Source of the DNA: Microvirga alba
Lineage (GTDB): Bacteria; Pseudomonadota; Alphaproteobacteria; Rhizobiales; Beijerinckiaceae
Direction: 5' to 3'
Assembly (NCBI RefSeq): GCF_015694465.1
Contig: NZ_JADQDO010000001.1
Location: 124,001 to 188,000, forward strand
Length of the DNA: 64,000 nt
Shown here in pieces: positions 8,533 through 17,324 of this stretch (within the stretch, counting starts at the first letter, position 1; every line of letters begins with the position of its first letter). The notes under the pieces were generated by a model. The model had not been told where the DNA came from and did not search any database. It worked only from the letters and a program-made list of their open reading frames with translations. A program made the position numbers and the translations under genes.

Positions 8533-9294
8533 TCACGTCATGAGATGACGCTCGAAGAACGCGATCACTTGTTCGTAGTGTTCGTTTTCGGCAGCGCTTC
8601 CCGGAATGTGATCTTCGCCCTCGTAGTAATGCACCTCGGGCGCGTGGCCGTGGTGTTTGAGCCGCTTCTCGAGACGGCGCGTCATGTCGACGGACCAGAC
8701 GCGGTCCGCCGTTCCATGGCTGAGGAAGATCGGGCCGTCGAAGCGCTCGATCTCGATGGGAGTCGTCGGCAGCAGGCCCTCCGACGAACCGCGCCATGTC
8801 CACGCGCGCTTCCCCGGGTCCCAGGCCTGCCAGCCGGGATCGCCCGTGTCGCGCCAGGCGGCGGCGTTCGAGGCTCCGCAGACGACGTCGGGCGGGCTGT
8901 GCGCCGCCAGCGCGTCCGGCAATCCGCCGACGCCGTCTCGCGCCATGAGCGAGGCCAGCAACAGCGCATGTTCGGCGCCGCGTGATACACCGTAAATTCC
9001 GATCTTCGGGCCCACGCAGGCGAGGTCCCGAAGCGCATTCAGCGCGCTCACGGTCTGATCGAGCGGGGCGTCGGTGATGTTGCCCGCGTTCCAGAAATTC
9101 CCGCCCTTCGAGTACGGGAAGGGGAAGGCGAGAAAGCCATGGGCGGCGAGGATGGCCGCATTCCGATGGCTCCATCCGGACCACGCTCCCTCGGACCCGT
9201 GCAGGACCATGATCGCGGGAAAAGGCCCGTCGCCGGGTGGCCCGTAAGTGGTTCCCCACGGCGGCAGCAGGCGACGAACGATCTTGAGCGGCAT
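8533..9294 (-). CDS. Alpha/beta hydrolase (dienelactone hydrolase/acyl-CoA thioesterase C-terminal-like)
   Basis: A 253-residue alpha/beta hydrolase. The nucleophile elbow is G-V-S-R-G in IYGVSRGAEHALL, the acid is probably the Asp in SHGTADRVWS, and the His is in EGEDHIPGS. An oxyanion-hole region, MVLHGSEGAWSG, lies near the N-terminus. The start MPLKIV at 9294 fits the fold better than a start at 9321. It converges on pyrC with only 7 bp between stops. The substrate is unknown; ester or thioester hydrolysis is likely. Confidence 0.8.
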   Translation of the reverse strand: MPLKIVRRLLPPWGTTYGPPGDGPFPAIMVLHGSEGAWSGWSHRNAAILAAHGFLAFPFPYSKGGNFWNAGNITDAPLDQTVSALNALRDLACVGPKIGIYGVSRGAEHALLLASLMARDGVGGLPDALAAHSPPDVVCGASNAAAWRDTGDPGWQAWDPGKRAWTWRGSSEGLLPTTPIEIERFDGPIFLSHGTADRVWSVDMTRRLEKRLKHHGHAPEVHYYEGEDHIPGSAAENEHYEQVIAFFERHLMT

Positions 9295-9385
9295 CCAATG
9301 ACCCCCGTGGCGACAGCGCAAGCCTTCACTCGCGCAGATCCCGGTAATGTAATTGAATTGCGTCTCGCCTCCAGGGAGAAAAGCA

Positions 9386-9420
9386 CCGAGCGACGGAATA
9401 TCGCTCGGCCCTGGCTTTTT
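9386..9420. terminator. Hairpin with T-runs on both strands
   Basis: Stem CCGAGCGA (9386-9393) pairs with TCGCTCGG (9401-9408). On the minus strand it is followed by TGCTTTTCT, so it can end the small acidic-protein transcript; on the plus strand a TTTTTT lies a few bases further on. It lies in the 140-bp gap upstream of the alpha/beta hydrolase. Confidence 0.6.
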
Positions 9421-9463
9421 TGCCCGGCAATTAGCAAGCGGTGGGGATCAGTCGGGCCGCGTC

Positions 9464-9721
9464 TTAGTGCTTCAGCGCCAACGAAAATGAGCCGCTGCGG
9501 ATCTTGTCCGGCAGGCCGGCGGCGTATTCCGCCACCGCTTCCTCGCCATAGGTCGTGACGAGCTCCATGAAGGCTGCGAAAAGCGCTGCCTGCGCCATGC
9601 AATCGGCGTCGAGCCCATCGAACTCGGCCTCGGCGAAAGCCTCGGTCACATAGCTCAGGGCCGCCTGTTTGATGGCGCTCAGTTCTGGCAGGTCGGAGAG
9701 AGGGACGTCGTTATCGTTCAT
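9464..9721 (-). CDS. Small acidic protein of unknown function
   Basis: An 85-residue, acidic, probably all-helical protein with no membrane segment or Cys motif. The start is taken as the ATG at 9721 (MNDNDVPLSD), preceded by a G-rich AAGGGG stretch. The in-frame TTG at 9727 is less likely. Codon use resembles that of the neighbours and a terminator-like hairpin lies downstream, which supports it as a real single gene. Function not recognised. Confidence 0.6.
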   Translation of the reverse strand: MNDNDVPLSDLPELSAIKQAALSYVTEAFAEAEFDGLDADCMAQAALFAAFMELVTTYGEEAVAEYAAGLPDKIRSGSFSLALKH

Positions 9722-9857
9722 GATCAAGGCCCCTTTTTCAGGGGCGGCGCGCGAGTACGGTTAAAAACGCAACCTACGCGGCGCACCGGCCCAAGGCCAG
9801 CATCACCTTGCAAAGAGGTTAACGCGAGGGGGCAAGGCCGCAATTAATGTGGATAAA

Positions 9858-10514
9858 TCAGCCGCCGTAGCGCGCGGCGATCGTCCGGGCCAATTGCTCG
9901 CCTTCTGCGAGGTAGCGGGAGGACGCTTCCTGCGCGGAGGCTGTGCAGATCCGGTAGGTCAGGGCATAGGCTTGGTAGCCCTTGTTATAGGCGCCCGCGA
10001 GCCGCTCGCGCCGGCCCGGCGTCGTGCCCTCCGCCTCGAGAAGCGCCTGCATGCGTTTGCTCCATTCGGCTCCGTCGGGCGCTGCGCATAATGGCCGCAG
10101 CAGCGCGAGGGAGCCCATGATCTCGGAGAGCCGCAACAGATCGTTTTCATAGGGGGCTGGCGGGGGCTCGACGCGGGGTGCCGGTTCAGCCTTTTGCGGT
10201 GGCGGCGCGGGTGCGGGGCGATGCGGTTGCGGCGCCCGCCGTTGCGGTGGCGGCTGATATTGCGGCGGGAACTGATATTGCGGAGGCGGCAGGTATTGCG
10301 GCGGAGGGCCTTGCGGCGGCAACCCGAAGAGTCGCTCGAAGAAGTTTTGAGCCGTCGCGGGTTCGGGCAGTCCAAGGATCGCCACGGTGACGAGGAAAAA
10401 CGAAAAGCCTCTCAGCGACAGGCGTCCTGCTGCTCGAGCCGGAAAGCTAAATCCAGAATTCCGGCAAGACCCGGCGTCATGGGCAGATCGGCGATGTCGC
10501 TCTGTGTGACCCAA
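9858..10514 (-). CDS. Secreted proline-rich TIGR02301-like protein
   Basis: The protein has a hydrophobic export signal (RGFSFFLVTVAILGLPEPATAQ), a proline/glutamine-rich linker with repeated PPPQY units, and a C-terminal helical domain (DLLRLSEIMGSLALLRPLC ... YKGYQAYALTYRICTAS) with two conserved cysteines. This matches the alphaproteobacterial TIGR02301 periplasmic family of unknown function. The start is not settled. The first in-frame ATG (10514) lies about 100 bases inside the NUDIX gene, and the only start-like codons near the signal peptide are CTG codons at 10421 and 10415, the latter overlapping the NUDIX stop (CTGA). Translation coupled to the NUDIX gene is likely. Confidence 0.75.
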   Translation of the reverse strand: MGHTERHRRSAHDAGSCRNSGFSFPARAAGRLSLRGFSFFLVTVAILGLPEPATAQNFFERLFGLPPQGPPPQYLPPPQYQFPPQYQPPPQRRAPQPHRPAPAPPPQKAEPAPRVEPPPAPYENDLLRLSEIMGSLALLRPLCAAPDGAEWSKRMQALLEAEGTTPGRRERLAGAYNKGYQAYALTYRICTASAQEASSRYLAEGEQLARTIAARYGG

Positions 10515-10861
10515 CGGATCTCCCTGGCTTCCGGTCCTGTCCGCGGCTCGCCCGAAACCCAGCGCACGGCGTGAGGGGCGATCACGACATGATGTTTAAC
10601 TCGGCCGTCCGGCTCCCGTTCAATCAACTCCACGGGAGAGAGGAGACCGATCAGCTTGGCCTTAACCCCGACCTCTTCATGAAGTTCCCTGAGCGCCGCT
10701 TCGCCCAAGGTCTCGCCGGTCTCGACCTGGCCGCCGGGGAGAGAGAACAGACCCTCTCCCGGTGGTTTTCCGCGCGCGGCGAGAAGCACGCGCCCGTCCC
10801 GGAAAACCGCGACGGAGGCGGCAAGAAACGGACGGGTCGGATAGAAGCGATCCCTCGTCAT
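10412..10861 (-). CDS. NUDIX hydrolase (MutT-like)
   Basis: A 149-residue NUDIX pyrophosphatase. The Nudix box reads GGQVETGETLGEAALRELHEEVG, with the full G-x5-E-x7-REUxEExG pattern. Substrates are nucleoside diphosphates linked to another group; the exact one cannot be told. The ATG at 10861 is chosen because it overlaps the stop of the HTH-citrate synthase gene by four bases (ATGA). A longer frame to 10951 is not supported. It is cotranscribed with the citrate-synthase-like gene upstream and the TIGR02301-like gene downstream. Confidence 0.88.
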   Translation of the reverse strand: MTRDRFYPTRPFLAASVAVFRDGRVLLAARGKPPGEGLFSLPGGQVETGETLGEAALRELHEEVGVKAKLIGLLSPVELIEREPDGRVKHHVVIAPHAVRWVSGEPRTGPEAREIRWVTQSDIADLPMTPGLAGILDLAFRLEQQDACR

Positions 10862-12009
10862 GGGAAAGCCTTGTCTTGCGCCACCACGTAGCGGGCGCGG
10901 GGGCGAATGAGGGTGGCCTGCTGGCGCTGCTCGACGGCATGAGCGAGCCATCCGGCCGTCCGGCCGATGGCGAACAGCGCGAAGGCTGCGCCGCGCGGCA
11001 GGTCGTAGGCGCGCTCCATCATCACAAGACCCGCATCGACGGTCGGCCCCTCGCCGGCGTGCTCGCTCTCCCGCAGGATCGCGGCATCGATGGCGCGCAG
11101 GGGCAGGTCCTTGACGAGAGTCGCGCCGCGCGGGTCGCCTTCCGGGTAGAGCGGATGATGAAAACTCGGGAAAGCCTTGCTCTGAGAAGGCGCTCGGCCG
11201 CCTCGGTCATCGCATTCTTCCAGAAAGGCGCGCATGTGGTCTGTCGCACCGCCATGGAGCGGGCCACTCAAAGCGGCCAGGCCCGCGATCACCGCATTGC
11301 GCAAGGATGCGCCGGTCGAAGCCGCGACCCTGACCGCGAAGGCGGAGGCGCTGAGTTCATGATCGGCGCAGAGCACGAGCGCGCGCCGGATCGCGTCGGC
11401 TGCCTCGGCGGAGACGTTCCATGACGACGCCAGATGGCGATGAAGGGGCATAATGCCGGGATCCGCCCCGCTTCCCGCCGCCGCCATCAAGCGCAGGATG
11501 GTTGCGATCTCACGGTTCGGGTGCTGGCGATTCTCGGAGGCTTGCTCGGACAGAAGATGAATCGCCTGAGAGACGAAGCCCTGCGAGCCGAGGGCGGGGC
11601 CCGCCAAGGGGCTGATGGGAGGCGAAGGCAGGGCGAAGGCATCCGCGGCGATGTCGCCGATCAGCAGGCACGCGGCGTCCTCAAGGGGCGCGGTCTCGGC
11701 CAGGTCCACCGCATCCACACCCCGATAGAGAAGATGGCCGTCCTTGATCTGCGTGAGCGCGGTCTCCAGCACCGGAAGCCCCCAATCGAGCGCGGTCGCG
11801 GCAGCGGCAGTCGGGCGGCGAAACTGCGTCCGGCGCTTCACCAGGGCCTCCACGTCATCCAGCGCATAGAGGCGCTGGCGCGGATCGTGAGGCGAGGCGA
11901 AGGAGCGGATCAGCCCCCGGCTGACATAGGCGTAGAGGCTCGCCCGGCTGATGCCGAGGCGGCTGGAGGTCTCCTGTGCGGAGATCAGATCAAGGGATGC
12001 TGGCTTCAT
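10858..12009 (-). CDS. Citrate-synthase-family protein with N-terminal helix-turn-helix domain
   Basis: A 383-residue protein. Residues 1-60 form a MerR/excisionase-like HTH (LISAQETSSRLGISRASLYAYVSRGLIRS ... RQRLYALDDVEAL). The remainder is a short citrate-synthase fold with GPLHGG (one catalytic His), a changed second His region (FHHPLYPEGDPRG instead of GFGHRVY...DPR) and VDAGL where NVDFYSG is usual. The start MKPASLDL at 12009 is favoured over 12060. Fusions of this type are known in Hyphomicrobiales but the function is not settled: enzyme, DNA-binding sensor, or both. It is divergent from a second citrate-synthase-family gene. Confidence 0.85.
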   Translation of the reverse strand: MKPASLDLISAQETSSRLGISRASLYAYVSRGLIRSFASPHDPRQRLYALDDVEALVKRRTQFRRPTAAAATALDWGLPVLETALTQIKDGHLLYRGVDAVDLAETAPLEDAACLLIGDIAADAFALPSPPISPLAGPALGSQGFVSQAIHLLSEQASENRQHPNREIATILRLMAAAGSGADPGIMPLHRHLASSWNVSAEAADAIRRALVLCADHELSASAFAVRVAASTGASLRNAVIAGLAALSGPLHGGATDHMRAFLEECDDRGGRAPSQSKAFPSFHHPLYPEGDPRGATLVKDLPLRAIDAAILRESEHAGEGPTVDAGLVMMERAYDLPRGAAFALFAIGRTAGWLAHAVEQRQQATLIRPRARYVVAQDKAFP

Positions 12010-12085
12010 ATATTGATATGTTGATTCAAGATTGACCGGGAGGCAAGCCCGGCGGGACACTCATGCTCGAAAAAGGAGAAACTCC
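12010..12085. promoter_or_regulatory. Shared divergent promoter region with palindrome
   Basis: The 76-bp space between two divergent citrate-synthase-family starts is AT-rich against its surroundings. It contains the exact palindrome TTGATTCAA at 12021-12029 with related TTGATA/ATTGA copies either side. It is a plausible operator for the HTH-citrate synthase protein. A strong Shine-Dalgarno AAGGAGAA lies at 12073-12080 for the rightward gene. Confidence 0.5.
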
Positions 12086-13153
12086 ATGAAGCTCGGACTT
12101 GATGATGTCGTTGCCGCCGAAACGGTGCTTAGCCATGTGGACGGCGAGGCGGGCCGCCTGATCATCCGTGGGCACGACCTCGAAGAGCTGGCGGGCCGCT
12201 TGTCCTACGAGGAGACCGTCGCGATGTTGTGGGACGGGCTGGTCCCGTCATTCGTCGATCCTCGCGCGGTGATCGGCGCGGCGCGGGTGCGGGCCTTTGG
12301 CCATTTTGCGCCGCTTGCTCCCCATCTGACCGGCCTGACGCCGGTCGAGGGCATGCGCCTTTTGCTTGCGGCCCTGCCAGATGCGGAGACGGATCATGCA
12401 TCGCTTGCAGTCGGAGCGGCGGCGGTCGCGGCGGCGATGGCGGTTCGGGGCACGAAAGGGCTCCTGCCCGTGGCGCCCGATCCGTTGATGGGTCACGCCG
12501 CCGATCTGCTACGCATGCTGCGCGGCGCGCCTGCCGATCAAGGCGAGGCTGAGGCCCTCGACACTTATCTCGTGACGGTGATCGACCACGGCCTCAACGC
12601 TTCCACCTTCACCGCCCGCATCGTCGCCTCAACAGAGGCCGGTTTGCTGTCGTCCGTGGTGGCGGGTTTGTGCGCGCTCAAAGGTCCGCTCCATGGCGGC
12701 GCGCCGGGGCCGGTGCTCGACATGCTCGATGCTATCGGGTCAGCGGAGAATGCCGAGGCTTGGCTCGACGATGCCATCGGGCGCGGCGAGCGGCTCATGG
12801 GCTTCGGGCACCGGGTCTACCGGGTTCGCGATCCGCGCGCCGATGTGCTGAAGGCTGCCGCCGGGCGCTTGAGGGGCCGTGACAACCGCATCGCCTTCGC
12901 CGAGGCGGCGGAGAAGGTGGCACTCAAGGTGCTGGAACGGCGCAAGCCCGGCCGCCGGCTCGACACCAATGTGGAGTTCTACACGGCATTGCTGCTGGAG
13001 GCGCTCGGCATCCCGCGCGAGGGCTTTACACCTCTCTTCGCCGCAGGACGCACGGCGGGCTGGGTTGCGCATGCGATCGAGCAGGCGAGGACCGGCCGGA
13101 TCATCCGGCCGCAATCGCGCTATGTCGGACCATGGCCGGCTGAGGCCGCGTAG
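12086..13153 (+). CDS. Citrate synthase/2-methylcitrate synthase family protein
   Basis: A 355-residue type II-like short citrate synthase that would condense oxaloacetate with acetyl-CoA or propionyl-CoA. The first catalytic His is in GPLHGGAPG and the second in MGFGHRVYRVRDPR. The segment normally reading NVDFY with catalytic Asp reads NVEFYTALLL, an Asp-to-Glu change. The CoA-binding Arg region AGRTAGWVAHAIEQ is intact. The start MKLGLDDV at 12086 is set by the Shine-Dalgarno AAGGAGAA. It is divergent from the HTH-fused paralogue, and the two may form a heteromer or enzyme/regulator pair. Confidence 0.85.
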   Translation: MKLGLDDVVAAETVLSHVDGEAGRLIIRGHDLEELAGRLSYEETVAMLWDGLVPSFVDPRAVIGAARVRAFGHFAPLAPHLTGLTPVEGMRLLLAALPDAETDHASLAVGAAAVAAAMAVRGTKGLLPVAPDPLMGHAADLLRMLRGAPADQGEAEALDTYLVTVIDHGLNASTFTARIVASTEAGLLSSVVAGLCALKGPLHGGAPGPVLDMLDAIGSAENAEAWLDDAIGRGERLMGFGHRVYRVRDPRADVLKAAAGRLRGRDNRIAFAEAAEKVALKVLERRKPGRRLDTNVEFYTALLLEALGIPREGFTPLFAAGRTAGWVAHAIEQARTGRIIRPQSRYVGPWPAEAA

Positions 13154-13212
13154 AGTGGGTGCGGTCCGATTTGGAACGGATCACCGTTTCATTCGGTGGG
13201 GCATGATTTTTT

Positions 13213-13250
13213 CGGAAAACCAGCCCCCACTTTTCGGGGTCATGCCCTAA
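13213..13250 (+). repeat. Dispersed repeat copy (CCACTTTTC..GATCATG-type)
   Basis: This segment ends CCCACTTTTCGGGGTCATG followed by CCCTAA. It is closely similar to 18007-18046 and, in its last third, to 15301-15331. It lies between the stops of convergent genes. It belongs to a short intergenic repeat family of unknown role. Confidence 0.6.
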
Positions 13251-14002
13251 ACGTGCTGTCCGCCGTTGATGTGGAGTTCGGCGCCGGTCACGTAGGACGA
13301 GGCGTCGGTGCAGAGGAAATAAATCGCCTTTGCCACCTCGTCCGGCGTGCCGAGCCGCCGGAGCGGGATTTGCTCGACGATCTTCTCGGTTCCTGGTGAA
13401 AGGATCGACGTATCGATTTCGCCCGGTGAGATCGCATTCACGCGAACGCCCAGCGGCCCGAAATCGGCCGCCATCTCGCGGGTGAGCGCCGCAAGCGCCG
13501 CCTTCGAGGTCGCGTAGGCCGCGCCCGCGAAGGGATGGACGCGGGAGCCGGCAATCGAGGTGACGTTGACCACCGAGCCCTTGGCGCGGGTCAACTCGTC
13601 CACGAGGCCGCGCGCCAGCATGATCGAGGCGAAGAAATTGACCTGGAAGACCCGCAGCCAATCCTGATGCACAGTCTCGATCGCGCTCAGCCGCGAGCCG
13701 CCGGGGCCTTTGGGCGAAATGCCCGCATTGTTGACGAGGGCATGCAGAACACCGCCCTCGACCTCAAGCCGCCCCTTCACGTCGCTGATCGCGCGCAGCG
13801 TATCGTCTGCGTCGGCCAGATCGACCTGAAGATGATCCTCCGGCCCCATCTCCCACGGGCAGTTTTCGGGAAAGGGATGCCGCGAACAGGTAATGACCCG
13901 CCAGCCTGCGGCCGAAAAGCGCTTCACGGTGGCATGTCCGATCCCCCGGCTTGCGCCGCTGAGCAACATGACGCGACGGGGATGATTGGTCGAAGAGGAC
14001 AT
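13247..14002 (-). CDS. Short-chain dehydrogenase/reductase (SDR)
   Basis: A 251-residue classical SDR, NAD(P)-dependent, cytoplasmic. The Rossmann glycine motif is SGASRGIG, then NNAG in LVNNAGISP, the catalytic Ser in NVTSIAGS and the Tyr/Lys pair in AAYATSKAALAAL, followed by RVNAISPGEIDT. An Arg (TCSRHP) after the second strand suggests NADP(H). The C-terminus TGAELHINGGQHV is typical of FabG-like members. The substrate is unknown. It is a single gene whose stop region touches the repeat at 13213-13250. Confidence 0.9.
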   Translation of the reverse strand: MSSSTNHPRRVMLLSGASRGIGHATVKRFSAAGWRVITCSRHPFPENCPWEMGPEDHLQVDLADADDTLRAISDVKGRLEVEGGVLHALVNNAGISPKGPGGSRLSAIETVHQDWLRVFQVNFFASIMLARGLVDELTRAKGSVVNVTSIAGSRVHPFAGAAYATSKAALAALTREMAADFGPLGVRVNAISPGEIDTSILSPGTEKIVEQIPLRRLGTPDEVAKAIYFLCTDASSYVTGAELHINGGQHV

Positions 14003-14081
14003 GGAGGAACCTATGTGAAAGGGCGCAGACCCTAACGTGGTGGGAGGCTGGGGTCTACCGGCCGAGGACGCATTGCTTCGC

Positions 14082-14115
14082 AGTCATGGCCGGGCTTGTC
14101 CCAGCCATGTCGATA
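14082..14115. repeat. Imperfect palindrome (TCATGGCCGGGC type)
   Basis: GTCATGGCCGGGCTTGTCCCAGCCATGTC forms an imperfect hairpin in the 158-bp space between the SDR start and the pdxH stop. This is a common Hyphomicrobiales intergenic palindrome. It could help end pdxH transcription. Confidence 0.55.
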
Positions 14116-14160
14116 AGAAAAACGCACAGGCCCGGTGATGGCCACCGGGGTCTTTGCCGC

Positions 14161-14769
14161 TCAGGGGTAGAGGCGTGTTTTGCGCCAGCCTTCGCCTTCG
14201 CGGGTGAAGACGACCCGGTCGTGGAGGCGGAAGGGGCGGTCCTGCCAAAACTCGATGGAGATGGGAGCGATGCGGAAGCCCGTCCAATGGGGCGGGCGCG
14301 GCACCTCGCCGATGGCATATTTCGCGGTGTTCACCGCGACTGCCTTTTCCAGGGCAAAGCGGCTCTCCAGCGGGCGGGATTGCTGGCTCGCCCAGGCGCC
14401 GATGCGGCTGTCGCGCGGGCGGCTCTGGAAATAGGCGTCGGCTTCCGCGTCGCTCACCAGGGTCACCGGACCGCGCGCGCGGATCTGCCGGCGCAGGCTC
14501 TTCCAGTGCATCACCAGCGCCGCCTTCGGCTGGCCGAGGAGTTCGCGGCCCTTGTTCGATTCGGTGTTGGTGTAGAAGACGAAGCCGTTGTCATCCGCCC
14601 CCTTCAGCAGCACCATGCGGACATCAGGCAGTCCGTCCTGATCCACGGTCGCCAGCGCCATGGCATTGGGGTCATTAGGCTCGGAGGCTTCGGCTTCCTT
14701 CAGCCAGGACTGGAACAGGGCGAAGGGCTCATGGGCTTCGGTGAAGTCACCGCTTGTTAACTGATTCAA
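14161..14769 (-). CDS. pdxH: Pyridoxamine/pyridoxine 5'-phosphate oxidase
   Basis: FMN enzyme that makes pyridoxal 5'-phosphate from PNP or PMP. Visible signatures include [57 protein letters not shown] and a C-terminal [14 protein letters not shown] ending WRKTRLYP. The TTG at 14769 ([16 protein letters not shown]) is chosen: it has an AGGA Shine-Dalgarno 7 bases upstream and the usual length (202 residues). The in-frame ATG at 14829 would overlap the divergent lipoprotein start. Confidence 0.93.
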   Translation of the reverse strand: MNQLTSGDFTEAHEPFALFQSWLKEAEASEPNDPNAMALATVDQDGLPDVRMVLLKGADDNGFVFYTNTESNKGRELLGQPKAALVMHWKSLRRQIRARGPVTLVSDAEADAYFQSRPRDSRIGAWASQQSRPLESRFALEKAVAVNTAKYAIGEVPRPPHWTGFRIAPISIEFWQDRPFRLHDRVVFTREGEGWRKTRLYP

Positions 14770-14815
14770 GGCTTTATCCTGGGATGTGACTCGTTCGTTC
14801 CGGGAGACTCGACGC

Positions 14816-15295
14816 GTGACGATTGCCAATGCGCGCCGTTATAGATCAGACGCTCTCCTGAGCGAAGCCAAGAAAATCCTCGCCGTGGGGCTTATCGCCC
14901 TGAGTGCGGGCGCTTGCAGTTTCACCTTCGGCGTCATCGGCATGCAAGAAGACGAGCCGGAAGCTACGGGCTCGGTTGCTCCGCAGGTGGCGGCGCCGCT
15001 CTCCCCCGATCTCGACGAGGAGGATTGGCGGCGGGCCAAGGCCGCTTTGGCGGTCGCTCTCGACCCACAGGGGCCGGGAACACTCGTCTCCTGGGATAAT
15101 CCAACCTCGACCATGAAGGGCTCCTTCGCGGCCGCAGGCGCGCCTTTCGTGAAGAACGACGAGATCTGTCGCGCTTTTTCGGCCAATCTCAACGGGACCT
15201 CAGCCGCGACGCTGCAAGGCACGGCCTGCCGCCCCTCCGGCGGCGAATGGGTCATCAAGGATATCAAACCGGCAAAGGTCCCCGCTCGAGCTTGA
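14816..15295 (+). CDS. Small lipoprotein of unknown function
   Basis: A 159-residue protein with a lipobox-like signal LIALSAGAC near residue 35, so it is probably exported and lipidated. A surface-protein-16-like C-terminal domain is possible: it contains [12 protein letters not shown] and two later cysteines in ICRAF and [11 protein letters not shown]. The GTG at 14816 is chosen for its CGGGAG Shine-Dalgarno. It is divergent from pdxH with 46 bp between starts. Similar small proteins with a GxW-ending domain are common in rhizobia, but no function is known to me. Confidence 0.75.
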   Translation: MTIANARRYRSDALLSEAKKILAVGLIALSAGACSFTFGVIGMQEDEPEATGSVAPQVAAPLSPDLDEEDWRRAKAALAVALDPQGPGTLVSWDNPTSTMKGSFAAAGAPFVKNDEICRAFSANLNGTSAATLQGTACRPSGGEWVIKDIKPAKVPARA

Positions 15296-15300
15296 GGCCG

Positions 15301-15331
15301 CATGATCCCCCTTGTCCCGATCATGTTCTAA
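15301..15331 (+). repeat. Partial dispersed repeat copy
   Basis: CATGATCCCCCTTGTCCC followed by GATCATGTTCTAA resembles the ends of the copies at 13213-13250 and 18007-18046. It has a CATGATC/GATCATG dyad. It lies between the lipoprotein stop and the DnaJ-like gene; the rest of that 134-bp gap shows nothing else certain. Confidence 0.5.
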
Positions 15332-15429
15332 AGCTTAGCAAAGCGTTGCGAACGCGCCGCATTTTTCCCATATGGTCGTCAGCCCCTGCTGGGCTGCCAG
15401 CCCTTTTCTGACGGCTAACGGATTCCACG

Positions 15430-16374
15430 ATGCGCAACCCCTACGATGTCCTCGGCGTGCAGCGCTCCGCGAGCGAGGCGGAGATCAAGAAGGCGTTCCG
15501 CAAGCTCGCCAAGACCTATCACCCGGATCGCAACAAGGACGATCCGAAGGCCAAGGATAAGTTCGCGGAGGCGAATGCCGCCTACGAGATTCTGGGCGAT
15601 GCGACCAAGCGCGGTCAGTTCGACCGGGGTGAGATCGACGCCGATGGAAAGCCGCGCTTCCAGGGCTTCGAGGGGTTCGGCGGCGGCCGCGGCGGTGGCG
15701 CGCGTTATGAGAATTTCAGCTCCGGCGGCGGCCCCTTTGGCGGACGCGGCAGCGCGCGCGGTCAGGGTTCCGAGCCGGGAGATGACTTTTTCTCGCAAAT
15801 ATTCGGGGACGCATTCCGCTCGGCAGGCGAGGGCGCGACGCGCCAGAGCCGTTCGCGCGCCCAGCCTCAGAAGGGTGAGGATGTCTCAGCAACGCTTTCG
15901 GTGACCCTGGAAGAGGTGGCGAGCGAGGCAAAGAAGCGGCTGCATCTGCCCACGGGCCGCGATGTGGACGTGGTCATCCCGAAAGGTGTATCCGACGGGC
16001 AGGTGATCCGCCTGCGCGGGTTGGGGCAGGCAGGCCCAGGCGTCGAGCCGGGTGATGTGCTCCTCACCATCAAGTTCGCGCCGCATGAGCGCTTCACGGT
16101 CGACGGGGCGAATCTCCATCTGCGGCTGCCGATCGAAATCGAGGACGCGATCCTCGGTGCTTCCGTGCGCGTACCGACCCTGACCGGGGCGGTGGCGATG
16201 AAAATCCCGCCCATGACCAATTCCGGCCGCACTTTCCGGCTGCGCGGCAAGGGATTGCCCACCAAGACCGGACATGGCGATCTGCTAGTGGTCAGCGAGA
16301 TCACGTTGCCCGAGGTCGTGGATGAAGATCTGATGGAATATGCCCGCAAGCGCCGCTCGGCGAAGGCGGAATAG
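15430..16374 (+). CDS. DnaJ-like co-chaperone (CbpA type)
   Basis: A 314-residue J-domain protein that would stimulate DnaK ATPase. The N-terminal J domain (residues 2-70) has the HPD tripeptide in [11 protein letters not shown] Gly/Phe-rich stretch follows ([22 protein letters not shown], in pieces), then the DnaJ C-terminal substrate domains ([37 protein letters not shown]). There is no CxxCxGxG zinc-finger domain, so it is a type II, CbpA-like protein, not DnaJ itself. It is followed by fabI on the same strand after 119 bp. Confidence 0.92.
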   Translation: MRNPYDVLGVQRSASEAEIKKAFRKLAKTYHPDRNKDDPKAKDKFAEANAAYEILGDATKRGQFDRGEIDADGKPRFQGFEGFGGGRGGGARYENFSSGGGPFGGRGSARGQGSEPGDDFFSQIFGDAFRSAGEGATRQSRSRAQPQKGEDVSATLSVTLEEVASEAKKRLHLPTGRDVDVVIPKGVSDGQVIRLRGLGQAGPGVEPGDVLLTIKFAPHERFTVDGANLHLRLPIEIEDAILGASVRVPTLTGAVAMKIPPMTNSGRTFRLRGKGLPTKTGHGDLLVVSEITLPEVVDEDLMEYARKRRSAKAE

Positions 16375-16493
16375 GAAACTTCACCGTTCGGAAACGCTGA
16401 TTCACAAGGCTAAGGCGGTTGGGTCTTCCCCCCCGTCGCTCTGTCGGATAAGAAGCCCTCTTCTGACGTGTCCAGCGACGATTTAGGTGAATC

Positions 16494-17324
16494 ATGGCGG
16501 AGACCACGGCGCCCGGCATTTTGGCCGGCAAGCGCGGTTTGATCATGGGTGTTGCGAACAACCGTTCCATCGCCTGGGGTATCGCGCAAGCGGCTCGCAA
16601 CCACGGGGCCGAGCTTGCCTTCACATATCAGGGCGATGCCCTGAAAAAGCGCGTCGAGCCCCTGGCGAAGGAGCTTGATGCCGCAGTCGTCGGCCATTGC
16701 GACGTCACGGATGCTGCCAGCATCGACGCAGTTTTCGACGAGGTGAAGAAGCTCTGGGGCTCTCTCGACTTCGTGGTCCATTGCATCGCCTTTTCCGACA
16801 AGGACGAGCTGACTGGCCGCTATGTGGAGACGACCGAAGGCAACTTCACGAAGTCGCTCCTGATCTCCTGCTATTCCTTCACGGCGGTCGCCCAGCGCGC
16901 CGAGAAGCTGATGACCGATGGCGGTTCGCTGCTGACCCTGACTTATTACGGCGCCGAGAAGTGGATGCCGCACTACAACGTCATGGGTGTCGCCAAGGCG
17001 GCGCTCGAGGCGTCCGTGCGCTATCTCGCGGCCGATCTCGGGCCGAAGAACATCCGCGTCAACGCCATCTCCGCCGGTCCGATCAAGACGCTGGCGGCTT
17101 CCGGCATCGGCGACTTCCGCTACATTCTGAAGTGGAACGAGTACAACTCGCCGCTCCGCCGCACCGTCACCACCGAGGAAGTTGGCGAGACCGCCGCCTA
17201 TCTCGTCTCCGACATGTCGCGCGGCATGACCGGTGAAATCCTCCATGTGGACGCGGGCTACCACGTCGTCGGCATGAAGAACCCGGAAGCGCCCGACCTC
17301 TCGCTGGACAAAGAAGGCCAGTGA
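16494..17324 (+). CDS. fabI: Enoyl-[acyl-carrier-protein] reductase (NADH) FabI
   Basis: Last reductive step of fatty-acid elongation, reducing enoyl-ACP with NADH. The 276-residue SDR-like protein has the FabI-specific GVANNRSIAWGIA nucleotide motif, the FSDKDELTGRYVETT loop, and the catalytic Tyr-x6-Tyr-MGVAKAALE series (YYGAEKWMPHYNVMGVAK), with SAGPIKTLAASGIGDF in the triclosan-binding loop. Its stop overlaps the next start by four bases (GTGA), so the two genes are coupled. Confidence 0.96.
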   Translation: MAETTAPGILAGKRGLIMGVANNRSIAWGIAQAARNHGAELAFTYQGDALKKRVEPLAKELDAAVVGHCDVTDAASIDAVFDEVKKLWGSLDFVVHCIAFSDKDELTGRYVETTEGNFTKSLLISCYSFTAVAQRAEKLMTDGGSLLTLTYYGAEKWMPHYNVMGVAKAALEASVRYLAADLGPKNIRVNAISAGPIKTLAASGIGDFRYILKWNEYNSPLRRTVTTEEVGETAAYLVSDMSRGMTGEILHVDAGYHVVGMKNPEAPDLSLDKEGQ

